From NCBI GenBank assembly GCA_005777205.1, contig SXNB01000188.1:1-7036 (forward strand): 7,036 nucleotides of DNA, in the 5' to 3' direction. Below are positions 5,455-7,036 of this stretch, piece by piece (the stretch's first letter is position 1; the number at the start of each line of letters is the position of its first letter). Below the pieces are notes generated by a model. The model was not told the DNA's origin, did not search any database, and worked only from the letters and a program-made list of their open reading frames with translations. Position numbers and translations under genes: made by a program. This DNA is from Burkholderiales bacterium. GTDB lineage: Bacteria > Pseudomonadota > Gammaproteobacteria > Burkholderiales > SG8-39.

Positions 5455-6056
5455 GTCTTCCTTTGTCCCAGCCTGCTCTCTTGGCCGCGCAGGATGCGCC
5501 CAATGTTCTCGTGGTGGCGCCAGATGAGCAGGATCGCGATCGCGGCGACCGAGGGCACCACCGGGCGCATGCCAAACAGCCAGAAAGCCCAGACCGGCGC
5601 GAACAGCGCCGCGGTGATCGAGGCCAGCGAAACCATGCGGAAGAACAGAACCATGAGGGCGAAACTCCCGAGCACACCCAGGCCCAGCCACGGGTCAATC
5701 GCCAGCAGCACGCCCGCTGCCGTGGCGACACCCTTGCCGCCCTTGAAGCCGTGAAAGCCGGGATACAGATGCCCCAGGAACGCCATCGCCCCCGCGATCG
5801 GAGCCTCCGCCCCGGTGACCGCGGGCGTCCCGGTCCAAAGCGTCGCCAGCCAGACCGCAAGTGCGCCCTTGCCGGTGTCACCCAGCAGCGTGAGCGCCGC
5901 AGCAAGCTTGCTGCCCGAGCGCAGCACGTTGGTTGCGCCCGGGTTATTCGAGCCGTAGCTGCGCGGATCCGGCAAGCCCACGAGCTTGCTGACGAACACG
6001 GCAAACGAAATCGAGCCCAGGCAGTACGCGGCCAGCGCAATCAGTACGGTTTCCAT
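5451..6056 (-). CDS. plsY: glycerol-3-phosphate acyltransferase PlsY
   Basis: Integral inner-membrane enzyme that moves the acyl group from acyl-phosphate (supplied by PlsX) to sn-glycerol-3-phosphate, the first acylation of phospholipid synthesis. 201 aa, with about five hydrophobic segments (near 1-25, 50-75, 85-100, 112-160, 165-180). The three conserved cytoplasmic motifs are visible: GSNNPGATNVLR (35-46), GHLYPGFHGFKGGKGVAT (95-112) with the glycerol-phosphate-binding FKGGKG, and HHENIGRILRG (181-191). The ATG at 6056 gives the usual N-terminus directly ahead of the first membrane helix; a weak GGGA lies 4 nt upstream. It leads a two-gene unit with panE (ATGA overlap) and is divergent from folB across 27 bp. 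The plsY/folB/tsaD neighbourhood is common in proteobacteria. Confidence 0.97.
   Translation of the reverse strand: METVLIALAAYCLGSISFAVFVSKLVGLPDPRSYGSNNPGATNVLRSGSKLAAALTLLGDTGKGALAVWLATLWTGTPAVTGAEAPIAGAMAFLGHLYPGFHGFKGGKGVATAAGVLLAIDPWLGLGVLGSFALMVLFFRMVSLASITAALFAPVWAFWLFGMRPVVPSVAAIAILLIWRHHENIGRILRGQESRLGQRKT
5459..5463 (-). promoter_or_regulatory. Shine-Dalgarno of panE inside plsY
   Basis: AAGGA on the minus strand, 4 nt before the panE ATG and inside the last codons of plsY. It supports the start at 5454 and translation coupled to plsY termination at the ATGA overlap. Confidence 0.65.
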
Positions 6057-6069
6057 CGGATCCCGATTC

Positions 6070-6075
6070 TATAAT
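6070..6075 (+). promoter_or_regulatory. -10 box of folB (possible leaderless transcript)
   Basis: A perfect TATAAT in the 27-bp plsY-folB gap. It ends 8 nt before the folB ATG, so transcription would begin at or within a base or two of the start codon. The intervening CTCCCGCC contains no Shine-Dalgarno. A -35 would lie inside the plsY start; CGGTTT at 6047-6052 (17-bp spacing) is a poor match. The minus strand carries an overlapping TAGAAT (6071-6066) facing plsY. Confidence 0.55.
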
Positions 6076-6083
6076 CTCCCGCC

Positions 6084-6437
6084 ATGGACTCCATCCTGTT
6101 TCGCGACCTGCGTGTCGAGGTGGTGATCGGCATCTATCGGCGCGAAAAGCACTTCCCGCAGACGGTCTCTATCGACCTCGACATCGGCATTCCGGGCGAG
6201 GCCGTGTTCAAGTCCGACAAGGTCGCCGACACGGTGGACTACGCGCAGGTCGCGCTGAAGATCAAGGCGCTCGGCGCCAGCCAGCATTTCCGGCTGGTGG
6301 AGACCTTCGCCGAGCGCATCGCGCGCCTGGTGCTGGAGGATTTCGGTGCGCCGTGGGTGAAAGTGAGTGCGGCCAAGATCGGCATCCTGCCCAACGCGAA
6401 GTTCGTCGGCGTGGCGATCGAGCGGCGCAGGGGCTAG
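6084..6437 (+). CDS. folB: dihydroneopterin aldolase FolB
   Basis: Cleaves 7,8-dihydroneopterin to 6-hydroxymethyl-7,8-dihydropterin and glycolaldehyde in folate synthesis; the family forms an octamer in the cytoplasm. 117 aa, normal length. Visible motifs: LFRDLRVEVVIGIYRREKHFPQ (5-26) with E21, ADTVDYAQV (48-56) with Y53, FRLVETFAERIARLVL (69-84) with the pterin-anchoring E73, and VKVSAAKIGIL (92-102) with K98 at the place of the catalytic lysine. The ATG at 6084 is the canonical start (MDSILFRDLRVEV). No Shine-Dalgarno precedes it, and a consensus -10 box lies 8 nt upstream. Divergent from plsY and tail to tail with ybaK, the two TAG stops sharing the palindrome CTAG. Confidence 0.95.
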   Translation: MDSILFRDLRVEVVIGIYRREKHFPQTVSIDLDIGIPGEAVFKSDKVADTVDYAQVALKIKALGASQHFRLVETFAERIARLVLEDFGAPWVKVSAAKIGILPNAKFVGVAIERRRG

Positions 6438-6907
6438 GCCGCCAGCGCCACCTCCACCAGCGTCGGCGCCAGGACGCGCACGATTTCCTTTGGATCGATG
6501 GCAACCAGCCGGCCGCGCTGGCCGGCATTGATCAGGATCCTCGGCAATACCAGGATGGACCGCTCCATGTAGACGGGCAGCGGCTTCCTCAAGCCGAAAG
6601 GCGAACAGCCACCAATCTGGTAGCCCGAATGCCGCTGCGCGTCCTCGGGCTTGCAGGGCGCAATGCGCTTCTTTCCGGCCTGCCGGGCCAGTTCCCTGGT
6701 AGAAACCTTGCGGTCGCCGTGCATCAGCACCACCAGCGGCTTGAGATGCTCGTCTTCCATGACGAGGGTCTTCACCACCTCGTGCTCGGGCACGCCGAGC
6801 GCCTCGGAGGACACCGCGGTGCCACCGTGCTCCACGTACTCGTAGAAATGCTCGGTGTACGCAACACCGTGCTTCCCGAGGAAAACGATGCCGGGTGTAT
6901 CGGCCAT
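6434..6907 (-). CDS. ybaK: YbaK/EbsC family aminoacyl-tRNA deacylase (Cys-tRNA(Pro) type)
   Basis: Trans-editing enzyme that hydrolyses mischarged tRNA, in the best-studied members Cys-tRNA(Pro) made by prolyl-tRNA synthetase. 157 aa, single domain as in H. influenzae YbaK. Visible features: HGGTAVSSEALGVPEHEVVKTLVM (27-50) with the conserved K46, the core strand LVVLMHGDRKVS (58-69), and the signature GYQIGGCSPFGLRK (95-108). The exact aminoacyl-tRNA substrate cannot be read from sequence, as INS-superfamily members vary. The ATG at 6907 is preferred to the TTG at 6916: CGGGG lies 9 nt before the ATG but directly abuts the TTG. The gene follows the xerD stop after 5 bp, so they are probably co-transcribed. 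It ends tail to tail with folB, sharing CTAG. Confidence 0.92.
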   Translation of the reverse strand: MADTPGIVFLGKHGVAYTEHFYEYVEHGGTAVSSEALGVPEHEVVKTLVMEDEHLKPLVVLMHGDRKVSTRELARQAGKKRIAPCKPEDAQRHSGYQIGGCSPFGLRKPLPVYMERSILVLPRILINAGQRGRLVAIDPKEIVRVLAPTLVEVALAA

Positions 6908-6912
6908 GCCGG

Positions 6913-7036
6913 TCAACCCCGCGGATGGTGCTTGGCGTGCAGCGCCTTGAGGCGCTCACGGGCGACGTGGGTGTAGATCTGCGTGCTCGAGATGTCCGCG
7001 TGGCCCAGCAGAATCTGCACCACCCGCAGGTCGGCG
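6913..7036 (-). CDS. xerD: tyrosine recombinase XerD, C-terminal end, cut by window edge
   Basis: Site-specific recombinase that acts with XerC at dif, under FtsK control, to resolve chromosome dimers. Only the last 40 codons are visible. They contain LRVVQILLGHADISSTQIYTHV, with the catalytic His of LLGH (H12 of the visible part) and the nucleophilic Tyr of QIYTHV (Y21), then RERLKALHAKHHPRG and TGA. The ending LHxxHHPRG is typical of XerD and unlike XerC. The catalytic Arg and the N-terminal core-binding domain are beyond the right edge. The conserved tail argues for the chromosomal XerD and against a phage or integron integrase. ybaK follows 5 bp downstream. Confidence 0.9.
   Translation of the reverse strand, partial: ADLRVVQILLGHADISSTQIYTHVARERLKALHAKHHPRG

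Noticed and set aside
5455..5691. Extended panE start at 5691
   Set aside because: The extra residues are an out-of-frame reading of the plsY end. The Rossmann motif requires the start at 5454, which has a Shine-Dalgarno.
4646..6040. 464-codon minus-strand frame across plsY and panE
   Set aside because: It is an alternate frame of the two real genes; its translation is Arg/Ala-rich without motifs.
6908..6916. TTG start for ybaK at 6916
   Set aside because: The G-rich ribosome-binding site would directly touch the TTG; the ATG at 6907 has proper spacing.
6069..6959. 296-codon minus-strand frame across ybaK and opposite folB
   Set aside because: A frame shadow of ybaK and the folB antisense strand, with no family features.
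1..7036. A novel defence, mobile or biosynthetic system
   Set aside because: All ten coding regions are recognised core genes, and the spacers are too short to hide another protein or a sizeable structured RNA.

Overview
The window is a GC-rich (roughly two thirds G+C by eye), gene-dense piece of proteobacterial chromosome made of core housekeeping genes. A betaproteobacterium is the best fit. The reasons are the gene order rpsU-yqeY-dnaG-rpoD with tsaD divergent from rpsU, the long Lys/Ala-rich tail in front of RpoD region 1.1, and the style of the FolB, YbaK and XerD sequences. I see no CRISPR array, tRNA, rRNA, intact insertion sequence or prophage gene, and no gene-free stretch above about 110 bases.

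Left half (1-3398, all minus strand, so transcription runs right to left): the macromolecular-synthesis operon. rpsU (ribosomal protein S21) comes first, then a clear intrinsic terminator, yqeY (GatB/YqeY domain), a 71-bp spacer with alternative hairpins and a repeat-like motif, dnaG (primase), a 94-bp spacer with a large inverted repeat, and the 5' part of rpoD (major sigma factor), which runs off the left edge. The operon joins translation, replication priming and transcription initiation. The terminator and the two structured spacers are likely where the output of each gene is set separately.

Middle (3399-6056): tsaD (t6A37 tRNA modification) is divergent from rpsU across a 108-bp promoter region. 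It converges with a plsY-panE pair on the minus strand. plsY makes the lysophosphatidate precursor of membrane lipids. The PanE-like ketopantoate reductase starts within the plsY stop codon (ATGA overlap). tsaD and panE overlap tail to tail by 8 bp.

Right part (6057-7036): folB (dihydroneopterin aldolase, folate synthesis) is divergent from plsY across only 27 bp. It meets ybaK (aminoacyl-tRNA deacylase) tail to tail in a shared CTAG. ybaK lies 5 bp behind the C-terminal end of xerD (chromosome-dimer recombinase), which runs off the right edge.

I did not find a new biological system; every gene belongs to a known family. What deserves a second look is in the non-coding detail: TATAAT-like boxes exactly 8 nt before the tsaD and folB start codons with no Shine-Dalgarno (possible leaderless mRNAs), symmetric divergent -10 boxes, the structured spacers in the rpoD operon, the polycationic RpoD tail, and a PanE homolog lacking two asparagines that bind substrate in E. 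coli PanE.
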